A model generated the notes under the pieces. It was given only the letters and a program-made list of their open reading frames with translations. It was not told where the DNA came from and did no database searches. Position numbers and translations under genes: made by a program. 64,000 nt of DNA from NCBI GenBank assembly GCA_003838145.1, contig QYZZ01000122.1, forward strand, positions 1-64,000. The letters are read 5' to 3'. Shown here piece by piece: positions 15,600 through 26,542 of this stretch (positions within the stretch are counted from its first letter, which is position 1; every line of letters begins with the position of its first letter). Origin of the DNA: Tindallia sp. MSAO_Bac2 (GTDB lineage Bacteria; Bacillota; Clostridia; Peptostreptococcales; Tindalliaceae).

Positions 15600-17357
15600 T
15601 TACAATACACGGGTTCTACCACTATATATCTGTCCTCTGGTCGTATCTACAGTAACCAGGTCTCCATCCTTGAGCGTCAAGGTAGCCTGTTTGGCTCCCA
15701 CCACAGTCGGTATATGATAGTTCAGGCCGATCATGGCTGCATGACTGGTGATACCACCAGCCTCCACTATCAAGGCACCTGCCTTTTCCATCACGGGCAC
15801 CATATCAGCATCTGTATATGAGCTTACCAGGATATCCCCCTTATCAACTTTCTTCCAGGTGGCCGGATCTTCAGTAACTATCCTGATAGTACCAGTATAG
15901 CTTTCAGTGCCTATGCCAGTACCATTGACCAGCACTTCACCAACAATATGCGCTTTTATAAGGTTTGTAGTGCCGGCAATACCAACTGGCACACCTGCGG
16001 TAATGACCACCAGGTCACCGCGTTCGATCAGCTGACATTCAAGAGCTTTAGCTATAGAAACATCAATAATATCATCGGTGGATTCCAGGTATTCTGTCAG
16101 CACTGAGTAAATTCCCCAGCTTAAGGACAGCTGTCTGGTTACCTGCCGGTCTGTTGTTGCTGCTATAACTAACTGAGCAGGTCTGAACTTGGATACCATA
16201 CGGGCTGTATGACCAGATGAGGTTGCGGTTATAATTGCAGCAGCATCTAGATCCATGGCAATATGGGTTGTTGCATCGCTGATAGCATCGGTTATGCTGG
16301 TTTCTCTTTCACTGGTTTTCTGATGCAACAGATCCCGGTAATTTATTGCAGATTCTGTGCGTACTGCTATTTGAGTCATCATGCGAACAGCTTCTACCGG
16401 ATATTTACCGGCTGCAGTTTCTCCGGAGAGCATGATAGCGTCTGTTCCGTCTAATATTGCATTGGCAACATCCGTAGCTTCAGCTCTGGTTGGCCGGGGA
16501 TTGCGAATCATGGAATCAAGCATCTGTGTTGCAGTTATAACCGGTTTACCAACACGGTTGCACTGGCGTATCATTTCCTTTTGAACCATAGGGATTTCTT
16601 CGGTAGGAATTTCAACCCCAAGGTCTCCCCTGGCCACCATAATTCCATCACTGGCTTCAATAATTTCCACCAGATTATCCAACCCTTCCTGGTTTTCGAT
16701 TTTCGAAATGATTTTTACTTTTTCCGCTCCATTAGTTTCCAAAATTTCGCGAATAGCCAGCACATCGCTTGCTTTTCTTACAAAGGAAGCAGCTATAAAG
16801 TCTATATTGTTTCGGATACCAAACTCGATATCCGCCTTATCTTTTTCAGTAATAGCCGGTAGATTGATTTTTACTCCGGGTACGTTTACTCCTTTGTGGT
16901 CTTTAATTTCACCAGCATTTTCCACGCGACAACGGATATCCGTTCCACCAGTAATTTCTTTTACCTTTAGAGCAATCAAACCGTCGTCAATGAGAATAAT
17001 ATCCCCCGGTTTTACATCTGTAGCCAAATTTTTGTAGCTGATACTACAGATTTCCTGATTACCTTCAATGTCCCGGGTGGTAATGGTATAGAGTTGTCCT
17101 TCTTCCAATTGTACAATTCCATCCTTAAAGGTTCCTGTTCGAATTTCAGGTCCTTTTGTATCCAAAAGAAGTGCAATCGGCTTGTTTTTTTCTCGTCTTA
17201 TTTCTTTAACGCTGTCGATTCGTGCCTGATGCTCATCGTGAGTCCCATGGGAAAAATTCAACCGGGCCACATTCATACCACTGGCTACAAGTTCACACAA
17301 AACATCTTTACTTTCACTTGCTGGTCCCAACGTACACACAATCTTTGTTTTTTTCAT
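15600..17357 (-). CDS. pyk: Pyruvate kinase with C-terminal PEP-utiliser domain
   Basis: Last step of glycolysis: PEP and ADP to pyruvate and ATP. About 585 residues. The barrel opens with KIVCTLGPAS and NVARLNFSHG, and the active-site block is IISKIENQEGLDN with MVARGDLGVEI. After the usual pyruvate kinase C-terminus there is an extra domain of about 110 residues (GDILVSSYTDADMVPVMEKAG, GGITSHAAMIG) homologous to the PEP-utiliser phosphohistidine domain, seen in Bacillus and many Clostridia. The ATG at 17357 follows AAGGAGG at 8 nt; the frame reaches six codons upstream. It follows pfkA in the dnaE-pfkA-pyk order. Confidence 0.96.
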   Translation of the reverse strand: MKKTKIVCTLGPASESKDVLCELVASGMNVARLNFSHGTHDEHQARIDSVKEIRREKNKPIALLLDTKGPEIRTGTFKDGIVQLEEGQLYTITTRDIEGNQEICSISYKNLATDVKPGDIILIDDGLIALKVKEITGGTDIRCRVENAGEIKDHKGVNVPGVKINLPAITEKDKADIEFGIRNNIDFIAASFVRKASDVLAIREILETNGAEKVKIISKIENQEGLDNLVEIIEASDGIMVARGDLGVEIPTEEIPMVQKEMIRQCNRVGKPVITATQMLDSMIRNPRPTRAEATDVANAILDGTDAIMLSGETAAGKYPVEAVRMMTQIAVRTESAINYRDLLHQKTSERETSITDAISDATTHIAMDLDAAAIITATSSGHTARMVSKFRPAQLVIAATTDRQVTRQLSLSWGIYSVLTEYLESTDDIIDVSIAKALECQLIERGDLVVITAGVPVGIAGTTNLIKAHIVGEVLVNGTGIGTESYTGTIRIVTEDPATWKKVDKGDILVSSYTDADMVPVMEKAGALIVEAGGITSHAAMIGLNYHIPTVVGAKQATLTLKDGDLVTVDTTRGQIYSGRTRVL

Positions 17358-17390
17358 TGGTCTTGCCTCCTTCATAGTGCATCCTTCTGG

Positions 17391-18350
17391 TTAAATAGAT
17401 AGGATGCCTGCCAGATCATAAGTAACCATATCCAGTTGTTTTTCCATAGACAAGGCTTTCTCAATCTCTACGGCTACAATTTCATTGCACTTAATACCCA
17501 CTGTAAGTCCTTTTCTATCGTCCAGCAACAATTCAACCGCTTTTGCAGCCAGTTTACTTGAAAGAATCCGATCAAAAGCCGTTGGATTTCCTCCCCTTTG
17601 AATATGTCCCAGAATAGTGGCACGAGTTTCGGTACTTGTTTTTTCCTCAATCTTCTTTGCCACCTCTACTGCACTTCCGGCACCTTCCGCCATCAGGATT
17701 AAGCTGTGAAGCTTTCCTCTATTCTTGCCGCGTATTATTTTTCGGCAAACATCATCTATATCGTGAGGTATTTCCGGTACAATAATACTTTCTGCTCCAC
17801 CTGCCAGCCCGCAGTATAGAGCTATGTCTCCGCAGTGCCTTCCCATGACTTCTACAATGTTTACCCGACCATGGGAACTGGAGGTATCCCGTATCTTGCT
17901 GATTGCATCAACTACCGTATTAATGGCTGTATCGAACCCGATAGCGTAATCAGTGTATTCCAGGTCATTATCGATTGTTCCGGGTACACCAATTGTCGCA
18001 ATACCTATTTCGTTGAGTTTTTGTGCGCCTGCAATCGACCCATCTCCACCAATTACCACCAGTCCATCGATACCAAATACATCCAAAACATTTTTCGCCT
18101 TTTTCTGCCCTTCTTCTGTTTTGAATTCCTCTGATCTGGCAGTTCTTAAGACAGTTCCGCCGCGGTGAACAATATCAGCAACCGAAGACAGGTTCATTTC
18201 TTTAAATTTTGCATTTATAAGGCCTTCGTATCCCTGCTCAATACCATACACTTTACAGTTGTGGTAAATAGCGCTCCTGACTACCGCACGAATAGCCGCA
18301 TTCATTCCAGGTGCATCTCCACCGCTGGTTAAAACTCCTATTGTTTTCAT
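17391..18350 (-). CDS. pfkA: ATP-dependent 6-phosphofructokinase
   Basis: Phosphorylates fructose 6-phosphate, the committed step of glycolysis. 319 residues, typical bacterial PfkA. Motifs in order: [20 protein letters not shown] (nucleotide binding), [34 protein letters not shown] with the catalytic [16 protein letters not shown], and [15 protein letters not shown]. The GGDGS glycine indicates ATP rather than pyrophosphate use. It lies between dnaE and pyk on the same strand with short gaps, so it is probably co-transcribed with pyk. Confidence 0.96.
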   Translation of the reverse strand: MKTIGVLTSGGDAPGMNAAIRAVVRSAIYHNCKVYGIEQGYEGLINAKFKEMNLSSVADIVHRGGTVLRTARSEEFKTEEGQKKAKNVLDVFGIDGLVVIGGDGSIAGAQKLNEIGIATIGVPGTIDNDLEYTDYAIGFDTAINTVVDAISKIRDTSSSHGRVNIVEVMGRHCGDIALYCGLAGGAESIIVPEIPHDIDDVCRKIIRGKNRGKLHSLILMAEGAGSAVEVAKKIEEKTSTETRATILGHIQRGGNPTAFDRILSSKLAAKAVELLLDDRKGLTVGIKCNEIVAVEIEKALSMEKQLDMVTYDLAGILSI

Positions 18351-18388
18351 TCCGATTCCTCCATTTCCGGCGCCCTTGATGAATGGTT

Positions 18389-21300
18389 CTATGTCCCAGT
18401 AATTTTTACTGATTTTTCTCCAAACACGCGTCGTAGCAGTTTTAAAAGATGTTCATCTTTCTTAACCCATAAAGCTGATTCGGCTCTGAATTTTTTCCTG
18501 GTATCTTCAATATAAACAACCACCGGTACATCCCCATGATATTCTCGTAACAAAGGTTTCACCTGCTCCAGCAAATTCAGCTGACTGTTGTCCTTTAACT
18601 TTATCCATAATGAAGAACTTTCCGGTTTGTTATTTTCAGTACTGTTTTCTATTGATTTTCCCCTGGGTGTTTTATTCTTCCATACAGCTGCTTTTTCCAA
18701 TGGAGCAATATCATTAGCCAGAACCTTTGGTGCCTCTTCATCTCTACAATCTAGAATCCCATCAATAACTACAATTTCATCTTCCTGAACCAAAGACAGA
18801 CATTTTTCCAGCACTTTGGGAAAAACGATGCATTCAACTGTTCCGTACAAATCTTCCAGCTGAATAATCGCCATCATTTGATTGTTACGAGTTGTTTTCA
18901 TACTTCGGGAAAGTATCATGCCTCCGATTGTTATTCGCTGACGATCTTTTAAAGGCGTTGACATTGGGTCTTCTGACATTTTCACCAGATCAGCCGTGCT
19001 GGCGGTGACGTTATTTTCCAGAAAATCCTGGTATTCTGAAAGTGGATGCCCACTGATATACAAACCCAGGACTTCTTTTTCCATACTAAGTTTTATCGGT
19101 AAATCAAATTCTTCCACTTCCGGAAAGTTTTCGGGTTCTTTTTCTGAATCATGGCCATTCGGTATATCAAATAAGTTAAGCTGACCTTTCAGGTTATCTT
19201 TTTTTCTTCGGGATGCACTTTCCATTATCTGCTCGTAAACAGCCATAAGTTGGGCCCGTTTATAACCAAAGCTATCAAAAGCCCCGGCTTTTATCATGCT
19301 TTCAAGTGCCCGTTTATTCAAATCTTTAGAGTGGAGCTTCTCGCAAAAATCTGAAAAACTCTTGTAGTACCCTTCCTGCTTCCTTAAATTAACCATCTGA
19401 TGTATCATTTGTTTTCCAACATTTTTTATAGCCGACATGCCAAACTGAATGCTTTTTTCATTCACCGAGAAATGAGGCATGCTTTGGTTAACATCCGGTG
19501 GCATTACCTCTATTTTCATGCGTTTGCAGTCCTGCATGTACTCTGCGATTTTAGACGCATTACCCATAACACTTGTCATCAAGGCCGCCATAAATTCCAT
19601 AGGAAAGTGACATTTCAGAAAAGCAGTTTGATATGCCAACACTGCATAGGCAGCAGCATGAGACTTATTAAAGGCATAATTTGCAAAGTCGATCATTTCA
19701 TCATAAATCTGATTGGCTATTTTTTCAGGAATTCCCTTAGCAATACAGCCTACAATCTCATTGGTACCGTCCTCTTTCTTTTTACCATAAATAAAGTTTT
19801 TACGTTCTTCTTCCATAACATCCATTTTCTTTTTGCTCATGGCTCTTCGCACCAGGTCACTTCGACCATAGCTGTATCCAGCCAAATCTCTTACCACCTG
19901 CATTACTTGCTCCTGATAGACAAGACAACCATAAGTAACGTCAAGAATTGGCTCTAAAGTCTCATGGATATAGCTTACAGCATCAGGATTTTTTTTATTT
20001 CGGATGTATTTAGGTATTGAATCCATTGGACCGGGTCGAAACAAGGATATTCCGGCTATAATGTCTTCAAAGCCTGAAGGCTTCAGCTCTTTCATGAATT
20101 GAATCATTCCAGAACTTTCCAACTGGAAAACCCCTAATGTTTCTCCACGACTAATCAGTTCGTAGACTTTTGGATCTTCAAAGTTCATCTGACTGAAATC
20201 AGGTGGAGTTTTACCGCTAAGACCAATGTTTTCCAACGCATCATGAATCACCGTTAAGGTTCGCAGACCAAGAAAATCCATTTTCAATAATCCCAGTTCT
20301 TCAAGCGTTCCCATTGGAAATTGAGTTGTCACACTGTCTTCATGCATATAGAGAGGAACATATTCTTCCAGGGAATCTCTGGAAATAACCACTCCTGCCG
20401 CATGAGTAGAAGCATGTCGTGGCATTCCTTCCAGTTTTTTTGCCATATCAATCAAATAACCCGAAGCTTTATTTTCTTTCGCCAGTTTCTTCAGCTGTGG
20501 GTTTTGTTCTAATGCTTTATCAATGGTCATTCCTATAGCCATGGGTATCATTTTAGCGATCTGATCCACTTCTGAGTAGGGCATATTTATGACCCGTCCA
20601 ACATCTCTAATGGCAGCTCTGGCAGCCATGGTTCCAAAAGTGATGATCTGAGCAACCTTGTCTTCTCCATACTTTTCTATGACATACTGGATCACTTCTT
20701 CCCGACGTTCATAGCAAAAATCAATATCAATATCCGGCATTGATACTCTTTCGGGGTTTAAAAACCGCTCGAAAATCAGTCCATATTTTAACGGGTCCAC
20801 ATCGGTAATTCCCAGCGCATAGGAAACCAGACTGCCAGCCGCACTGCCTCTGCCAGGTCCAACAGGTATTTCTCTTTCTCTGGCGAAACGGATAAAGTCC
20901 CACACTATCAGGAAATACTCAGTGTACCCCATCTGCTGGATCGTTTTCAATTCATGATCTAACCGGTTTTTAATTGATTCACTCGGTTCCGGATAACGAT
21001 GATACAAACCTTCCCAACAAATTTTTTCCAGATACTCATCCAGTCCAATCCCTTCAGGAGGTACATATTCCGGTAAATGTATAGTATCAAAATCCAGTTC
21101 CACCTGGCATTTTTCTGCAATTTTCAAGGTATTTTCCAGTGCCTCCGGCAATTCCGGAAAAATGCTTTTCATTTCATCCGGTGATTTGAGATAAAAATGA
21201 TTATTCGGAAATTTCATTCTGTCTTCGTCATCCTGGATTTTTCCCGTCTGTATACAAAGCAGGATATCGTGTGCCTCGGCATCTTCTTTTTTTATGTAGT

Positions 21301-21916
21301 GAACATCATTGGTTGCTACCAACGGAATTTCTGTTTCACGACTTAATCGAATTAATCCCTGATTAACAATTTTTTGCTCTTCAAGCCCATGATCCTGAAT
21401 CTCAAGATAAAAATCATCCCGCCCAAACACTTTTTGCAAGAATAATGCTAATTCCTTTGCTTCGCTATATCGTTCAGACAGTATCAACTGCTGAACCTCT
21501 CCAGCTACACACGCGCTTAAACATATTAATCCTTCTGAGTGATCCTTTAACAACTCATAATCTATTCGCGGTTTATAATAAAAACCCTTTAAGTACCCCT
21601 GAGACACAATTTTCATTAAGTTGCGATATCCAATGTTGTTTTTAGCCAGTAACACCAAATGTCCCTGATCTTTATCCTGAACAGGGTTCTTATCTGTCAT
21701 TCTTCTGGAAGCAGTATAAACTTCGCACCCAATGACAGGATGTATATTGCGTATTTTAGCTTCTTTATAAAAATCAACGACACCAAACATGGTGCCGTGA
21801 TCTGTAATGGCAACAGCCTTCATATTTAATTCTTCTACCCTGTCCATTAACTGGCGGATAGTGGCAAATCCATCTAAAAGGCTGTACTCTGTATGCAAAT
21901 GAAGGTGCGCAAACAT
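18389..21916 (-). CDS. dnaE: DNA polymerase III alpha subunit, DnaE
   Basis: Replicative polymerase subunit of 1175 residues. N-terminal PHP domain ([26 protein letters not shown]), polymerase palm with [15 protein letters not shown] and the [23 protein letters not shown] block, beta-clamp and HhH region ([31 protein letters not shown]) and a C-terminal OB fold ([39 protein letters not shown]). The length fits the DnaE1/DnaE3-type class of Firmicutes, distinct from PolC. The ATG follows AGGTG. YqeB lies directly upstream with a 23-nt gap. Confidence 0.95.
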   Translation of the reverse strand: MFAHLHLHTEYSLLDGFATIRQLMDRVEELNMKAVAITDHGTMFGVVDFYKEAKIRNIHPVIGCEVYTASRRMTDKNPVQDKDQGHLVLLAKNNIGYRNLMKIVSQGYLKGFYYKPRIDYELLKDHSEGLICLSACVAGEVQQLILSERYSEAKELALFLQKVFGRDDFYLEIQDHGLEEQKIVNQGLIRLSRETEIPLVATNDVHYIKKEDAEAHDILLCIQTGKIQDDEDRMKFPNNHFYLKSPDEMKSIFPELPEALENTLKIAEKCQVELDFDTIHLPEYVPPEGIGLDEYLEKICWEGLYHRYPEPSESIKNRLDHELKTIQQMGYTEYFLIVWDFIRFAREREIPVGPGRGSAAGSLVSYALGITDVDPLKYGLIFERFLNPERVSMPDIDIDFCYERREEVIQYVIEKYGEDKVAQIITFGTMAARAAIRDVGRVINMPYSEVDQIAKMIPMAIGMTIDKALEQNPQLKKLAKENKASGYLIDMAKKLEGMPRHASTHAAGVVISRDSLEEYVPLYMHEDSVTTQFPMGTLEELGLLKMDFLGLRTLTVIHDALENIGLSGKTPPDFSQMNFEDPKVYELISRGETLGVFQLESSGMIQFMKELKPSGFEDIIAGISLFRPGPMDSIPKYIRNKKNPDAVSYIHETLEPILDVTYGCLVYQEQVMQVVRDLAGYSYGRSDLVRRAMSKKKMDVMEEERKNFIYGKKKEDGTNEIVGCIAKGIPEKIANQIYDEMIDFANYAFNKSHAAAYAVLAYQTAFLKCHFPMEFMAALMTSVMGNASKIAEYMQDCKRMKIEVMPPDVNQSMPHFSVNEKSIQFGMSAIKNVGKQMIHQMVNLRKQEGYYKSFSDFCEKLHSKDLNKRALESMIKAGAFDSFGYKRAQLMAVYEQIMESASRRKKDNLKGQLNLFDIPNGHDSEKEPENFPEVEEFDLPIKLSMEKEVLGLYISGHPLSEYQDFLENNVTASTADLVKMSEDPMSTPLKDRQRITIGGMILSRSMKTTRNNQMMAIIQLEDLYGTVECIVFPKVLEKCLSLVQEDEIVVIDGILDCRDEEAPKVLANDIAPLEKAAVWKNKTPRGKSIENSTENNKPESSSLWIKLKDNSQLNLLEQVKPLLREYHGDVPVVVYIEDTRKKFRAESALWVKKDEHLLKLLRRVFGEKSVKITGT

Positions 21917-21939
21917 ATAATCACCTGTTTCAAGAATGT

Positions 21940-22752
21940 TTAATCGATGTTCAGTTTCTTTTCATTTTTCAGGTACATAATAGCTTCCAGAACACCGCCG
22001 GCAACATCACGAGATCGTTGGGATAACCGGTAGCATTGCTCTTCGCTAACCTCTGGATCTATTTCGAGGATTTTTTGGTCTTTCCAAACTTTACTGCCAT
22101 CTTTTATGATTCCTCTCAACATACCATGTTGTTGGGCTCGTATAACATGACCAGCTACTTCAGCCAACTTTTGTCCTTTAGAGACCTGGTCTCCTATTTC
22201 TGCAAAAGTTTTGGCAATTCCTTCTGCTGGTGAGTTTTGCACTTTATTATATTCAAATCCGTCACTTTCTCCAGGCATATTGGTTTCGGGTTCAGCAGAA
22301 CCTTCAAAGATAAGTCTTCCCTGATCATGCCCTACCTTAGTTTCAATGACAATATCCACATCTTTAACAGCTTCAAAGCCAGGTCCCAGAGCAATGGTAA
22401 TAGCGGCCATATCGCGATGGGTTCCAAGATTCTTCTTTGCCATTATAGCGTCCACCAGAATATCAACTGGAATTTCTTTTAAGACATCACATTCCGAGTC
22501 AACGATAATTGGAATTTGTTTATTTTTCCATGCTTCCAAGATCCCTTCCATATCTTCGACCCTAACACCTTTTATACCTTGCACCATCATTTCGTTATCA
22601 AAAACTGCCTGGGCATAAGATACGGTTCGGCGAATGGAAAAAGGATTTTCATTTTCGATGATAAAAACTTTAAATCCACTTCTGCGAAGTTTATGTGCTA
22701 TCGCTGTCCCAACCTCTCCGCCGCCACGTATGGCAACGATATCCCGCAACAT
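21940..22752 (-). CDS. yqeB: YqeB (EF2563-family) selenium-dependent molybdenum hydroxylase accessory protein
   Basis: About 270 residues with an N-terminal Rossmann motif (DIVAIRGGGEVGTAIAHKLRRSGFKVFIIE) and the family block VDILVDAIMAKKNLGTHRDMAAITIALGPGFEAVKDVDIVIETKVGHDQGRLIFEGSAEPET, seen in copies recognised from the EF2563/YqeB family. These proteins co-occur with selenium-dependent molybdenum hydroxylases, enzymes carrying a labile non-selenocysteine selenium; the exact role is unknown. None of the usual partners (yqeC, selD, mocA, xdh-like) is adjacent; it sits between whiA and dnaE. The ATG at 22752 has GGGGAG at 8 nt; a GTG lies three codons earlier. Confidence 0.82.
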   Translation of the reverse strand: MLRDIVAIRGGGEVGTAIAHKLRRSGFKVFIIENENPFSIRRTVSYAQAVFDNEMMVQGIKGVRVEDMEGILEAWKNKQIPIIVDSECDVLKEIPVDILVDAIMAKKNLGTHRDMAAITIALGPGFEAVKDVDIVIETKVGHDQGRLIFEGSAEPETNMPGESDGFEYNKVQNSPAEGIAKTFAEIGDQVSKGQKLAEVAGHVIRAQQHGMLRGIIKDGSKVWKDQKILEIDPEVSEEQCYRLSQRSRDVAGGVLEAIMYLKNEKKLNID

Positions 22753-22873
22753 ACCATCCACTCCCCTTCTTAGAATATGACTATCTTTTAGCTGCGGCTC
22801 TTGGTATTCCTTTTCATTATACTCTATTTCTTATCTAAGTTGAAGCATTAAAGCTGTGAAACAAAGGATTTAT

Positions 22874-23836
22874 TTATCCAGTTTCTTTTTTTCTATTACG
22901 TAGCTTTTTTTCAATTTGCTCAAGTTTTCTAAATCGATGGTTCACCCCTGATTTTCCAATGGGTGGATTCAATTGCTCTCCCAGTTCTTTCAAACTTGCT
23001 TCCGGATACTTCAACCTTGCAACTGCAATACTCCTTAGAACAGGAGACAGTTGGTCAATGCCTATCCTCTGATCTATATACTTAATCATTTCAACCTGCT
23101 TCATTGAAGCTTGAACCGTCTTACTAAGGTTTGCCGTTTCACAGTTCACGATTCGATTGATATCGTTTCTCATTTGTTTCAAAATTCTTATATTTTCCAG
23201 CTCCAGCAAAGCATTATGCGCTCCAATTATATTTAACAAATCAACAATTTGTTCCCCTTCTTTTATATAAAGCACATAATATCCTTTGCGTTCGATAATT
23301 CGTCCGTCTATTTCATAAACCTTAAGAATGTTTTGGATATCCTGCAAATGATTACTGCGATCCGAGACATACTCTAAGTGATAGTTTTTTTCCGGTGCGC
23401 TTATGGACCCGCTTCCAAGAAAAGCACCACGCAGGAAGGCTCTCTGACACCCCTGATCCAGAAAGAGCTTTGATGGGTTTGAGGGCTTTAATGATATCGA
23501 TCCGTTTTTCATAGTAATCAATTTGGTTTTTAATAGTATTTTTTTGCTATCTTCCGTATCCTTTACCCATAAGCTGTATTGTTTGCTTTTTCTGAATCGA
23601 TTGGTTTGTCTTACCTGTATTTCAGTATTGATAGAAAATATCAGCTTAATAAGTTTGAAAATTTTACGAGCTGTTGACGGGTTTTCGGTTGAAAGATGAA
23701 TAGTCAGGTGATCCCGGCCTTTCAGATCTATCGAACCGGCAGCACTCAGAATACCGGAAAGTTCAGCCAGCTGACAGCATTGGTTCTCCGGAAGAATTCT
23801 GGCCAGCTCTTCTTTCATCTCCGTTGAAAAGGACAT
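22874..23836 (-). CDS. whiA: WhiA-type DNA-binding protein
   Basis: About 320 residues: an N-terminal LAGLIDADG-like homing-endonuclease fold (SGILSAAGSIDLKG, RAFLRGAFLGSGSISAPEKNYHLEYVS) fused to a C-terminal helix-turn-helix (SLKELGEQLNPPIGKSGVNHRFRKLEQI). In Streptomyces WhiA controls sporulation; in Bacillus it affects cell division and chromosome segregation. Position three genes downstream of yvcK and rapZ is the standard Firmicutes arrangement. The start MSFSTEM at 23836 follows GGGGAAGG; six further codons are open upstream. Confidence 0.93.
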   Translation of the reverse strand: MSFSTEMKEELARILPENQCCQLAELSGILSAAGSIDLKGRDHLTIHLSTENPSTARKIFKLIKLIFSINTEIQVRQTNRFRKSKQYSLWVKDTEDSKKILLKTKLITMKNGSISLKPSNPSKLFLDQGCQRAFLRGAFLGSGSISAPEKNYHLEYVSDRSNHLQDIQNILKVYEIDGRIIERKGYYVLYIKEGEQIVDLLNIIGAHNALLELENIRILKQMRNDINRIVNCETANLSKTVQASMKQVEMIKYIDQRIGIDQLSPVLRSIAVARLKYPEASLKELGEQLNPPIGKSGVNHRFRKLEQIEKKLRNRKKETG

Positions 23837-23876
23837 ACCTTCCCCTACTTTCATAATCTTTTATGGTTATAGTTCT

Positions 23877-24296
23877 TTATACATTGTTTTTCTCATAATG
23901 CTGTAAAGCCCTGTAGATCATTTTCTGTTCATCCGGATAGCGCACCATTTCCATTACCCGGTCACGATGAACGTATCGCGCATCAACAAACCCTTCTCTT
24001 TTCAGGGGGGTGCAGCGAAGTACTTTAGATTTCATAAGAAACCAGTGAACTGTCTTATATATTTTTTCATTTTTTGCCCATCCGGCCTGATACACATAAT
24101 GGATCGCTCCGAGATATTTGATAGTTTCAGCCTTTACCAGGGTTTCTTCAAAGACTTCCCTGGAGGCCGCTTCCCGGATAGTTTCTTTTCTTTCTACCTT
24201 TCCTTTAGGTAAGACCCAGTCTCCATTATATTTTTTAAGCAGCAAAACTGCATTGCCACAAATAACGATGCCTCCTGCGCTGGTTTCATATTTCAT
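23877..24296 (-). CDS. NUDIX hydrolase
   Basis: 139 residues with a complete NUDIX box: GKVERKETIREAASREVFEET, which fits Gx5Ex7REUxEExGU except for T in place of the last G. NUDIX enzymes hydrolyse nucleoside diphosphates linked to another group; the substrate cannot be predicted. It sits between yvcK and whiA, where a NUDIX gene is often found in Clostridia. The ATG follows GGGGTGAAATA. Upstream is a 99-nt gap to yvcK. Confidence 0.9.
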   Translation of the reverse strand: MKYETSAGGIVICGNAVLLLKKYNGDWVLPKGKVERKETIREAASREVFEETLVKAETIKYLGAIHYVYQAGWAKNEKIYKTVHWFLMKSKVLRCTPLKREGFVDARYVHRDRVMEMVRYPDEQKMIYRALQHYEKNNV

Positions 24297-24395
24297 TATT
24301 TCACCCCGTTAAGGAAAATCAATGAGACTTTCCTGATAGATTAAATTTATCATAACCCTGTTATAATATCAATGAAGCACATTACAGCATGTTGC

Positions 24396-25658
24396 CTATC
24401 TGGGGAGAAGAGATTCAATCTTTTTTGAAGTTTTCAGGGCATCATGCCTTACGTAATTGTTTTTCACCTCAACCAATTCCTCTGTTATCAGGTTTATACC
24501 TTTATCCTGAAGAATCCGAAAATCTTCCGGCTTTGGTAATACCATCCGGGCACCTTCGCTTAGATATTTTTCCTCAATTTCTGCCGGTACCTTTTGATGA
24601 TTGGCGATAACATAGTCAATATTTCTCATGCTTGTATTCCTGAATAAAGCATTCACATGATCGCTAACACTGTAAAAGTCTGTTTCACCGGGCTGAGTCA
24701 TTATGTTAGGAAGGTAAAACGTATTTGCGGTAGATCTTTCAATTGATTCTACAATGTCTTTGACCAATAAGTTAGGTATTATGCTTGTATAAAGGCTTCC
24801 CGGACCCAAAACGACAGCATCCGCATGACGAATAGCTTCAATAACTTCCGGCAAAGTTCCAGCTTTTTTCGGTTTAATAAACACAAAATCTATGGGACTG
24901 TTATCTTCCTGGCTTTTTTTCGGAATACTTGATTCACCTTTGATAATCCGGCCATTTTTTAATTGAGCAAAAAGAGTAATGTCCTCTAATGTTACAGGAT
25001 ATACATCTCCCTTTACCGCTAATACTTCGCTCATTTTTTTTATTGCTTCCTCAAAGCTGTCACTAATTCCATTCATTGAAGCAATAAACAAATTTCCGAA
25101 GCTTTGTCCTTTTAGACCACCTTCCGTAAATCTATACTGAAACAGGTTTTCCATCGTAGGTTCCATCTCTGACAAGGCCAAAATACAGCTTCTTATATCT
25201 CCGGGTGGTAGCATCCCCAAGTCTTCACGAAGAATTCCGGATCCACCTCCATCATCTGCAACTGTAACTACAACTGTAATATTTGAAGTAATCTGTTTCA
25301 TGCCTCGAAGCAGAACCGAGAGTCCAGTTCCACCACCTATGACAACTATTTTTCGTCCTTTTGCCAGTACTTGCTTATCGTAAATCATTCGTTGAATATG
25401 CTTTCCATCTGATTGAACTCCCTGCGTAAAGGGAGTTGTCTGCATATTTCTTAACAAGGAAGAAAAGCCGCATTTAAAGGCAAAAAACAGCACAAGAAAA
25501 CCCAGTACACCGGACATTACCACGATCCACCAGTTAATATCAAAAAAATACATTATAATGCAGCCTGCCGGAACTGACATCAGGACAAGGCCTATCATCC
25601 CTATTAAAAGCCATCGCTTTAATTGTAATCCTGGTTTTAGCCAGTGAATCCATTTCAT
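24396..25658 (-). CDS. yvcK: YvcK/CofD-like gluconeogenesis factor
   Basis: 420 residues. Two N-terminal membrane helices (KRWLLIGMIGLVLMSVPAG, WWIVVMSGVLGFLVLFFAF) precede a CofD-like domain starting KIVVIGGGTGLSVLLRGMK with TVADDGGGSGILREDLGMLPPGDIRSCILAL. In Bacillus YvcK binds UDP-sugars and is needed for normal shape on gluconeogenic carbon. The membrane-anchored form occurs in many Clostridia, whereas B. subtilis YvcK is soluble. It lies 12 nt after rapZ on the same strand. Confidence 0.93.
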   Translation of the reverse strand: MKWIHWLKPGLQLKRWLLIGMIGLVLMSVPAGCIIMYFFDINWWIVVMSGVLGFLVLFFAFKCGFSSLLRNMQTTPFTQGVQSDGKHIQRMIYDKQVLAKGRKIVVIGGGTGLSVLLRGMKQITSNITVVVTVADDGGGSGILREDLGMLPPGDIRSCILALSEMEPTMENLFQYRFTEGGLKGQSFGNLFIASMNGISDSFEEAIKKMSEVLAVKGDVYPVTLEDITLFAQLKNGRIIKGESSIPKKSQEDNSPIDFVFIKPKKAGTLPEVIEAIRHADAVVLGPGSLYTSIIPNLLVKDIVESIERSTANTFYLPNIMTQPGETDFYSVSDHVNALFRNTSMRNIDYVIANHQKVPAEIEEKYLSEGARMVLPKPEDFRILQDKGINLITEELVEVKNNYVRHDALKTSKKIESLLPR

Positions 25659-25670
25659 GTATAACCCTCT

Positions 25671-26522
25671 TTATTCAATATCCCGGTGGTCAACAATGGT
25701 TCTGAATCCAGAGTTGTTTAGCCGCTTGGCTATCTCCAAAGCAATGGTTACAGAACGATGCTTGCCACCAGTACATCCTATTGCGATCACCAATTGGTGT
25801 TTTCCTTCCCGCATGTATCTTGGTAATAGAAAAAGCAACATAGATTCCAGTTTATCCAGAAAAGCTGTCGCATCATCTTTCTCCATTACATAATTCTGAA
25901 CTTTAATATGTTCACCTGTCAGATCTCTTAGTTCTTCTTCATAGTATGGATTCTGCAGAAACCTCACATCGAATACCAAATCAGCATCAAGCGGAATACC
26001 GAACTTAAAGCCAAAGGAGGTAATGTTTAGCAAGAAATGAGACTCCGGTTTCCCCTCCTGGTATAAATATCTAAGTTCTTCTTTCAGCTGACCCGGGGTC
26101 AGCCTGGAGGTGTCGAGAATAGTAGAAGCCAAGGCTTTTAAATGTTGAAGCTTTTCCCGCTCTTTTTTCAGCCCTTTATCAATAGATCCTCTCTGAGACA
26201 AAGGATGCATCCGCCGCGTTTCTTTAAACCGCTTAATTAAAACTGCATCGCTGGCGTCAAGAAACAAAATTTCATACTCATATCCCAGATCTCTGAAATC
26301 CTCCAAACTAGGAAATAAATCATCGAAAAATAATCCGCCCCGAATATCCATAACCATAGCAATCTTGCTGATCATTTCTTTTTTCTTTTCACAAAGTTCT
26401 GCAAATCGAGGAATTAATAAAGGCGGCAGGTTATCCACGCAGTAAAAACCCAGATCTTCCATGAACTTAACAGTAAGACTCTTTCCAGCTCCGGACACAC
26501 CGGTAATAATGACAAATTTCAT
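25671..26522 (-). CDS. rapZ: RapZ-like nucleotide-binding protein (YvcJ)
   Basis: 283 residues with Walker [20 protein letters not shown] at the N-terminus, the conserved VMDIRGG, RRMHPLS, and the C-terminal [13 protein letters not shown] motif of the RapZ/YvcJ family. E. coli RapZ is an adaptor for RNase E action on GlmZ; YvcJ of Bacillus is a nucleotide-binding protein tied to competence. In this window the enteric small-RNA targets are not expected, so the role is open. It clusters with murB, yvcK and whiA. Confidence 0.93.
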   Translation of the reverse strand: MKFVIITGVSGAGKSLTVKFMEDLGFYCVDNLPPLLIPRFAELCEKKKEMISKIAMVMDIRGGLFFDDLFPSLEDFRDLGYEYEILFLDASDAVLIKRFKETRRMHPLSQRGSIDKGLKKEREKLQHLKALASTILDTSRLTPGQLKEELRYLYQEGKPESHFLLNITSFGFKFGIPLDADLVFDVRFLQNPYYEEELRDLTGEHIKVQNYVMEKDDATAFLDKLESMLLFLLPRYMREGKHQLVIAIGCTGGKHRSVTIALEIAKRLNNSGFRTIVDHRDIE

Positions 26523-26542
26523 GTCTTAGCGCCACCTTTTTA

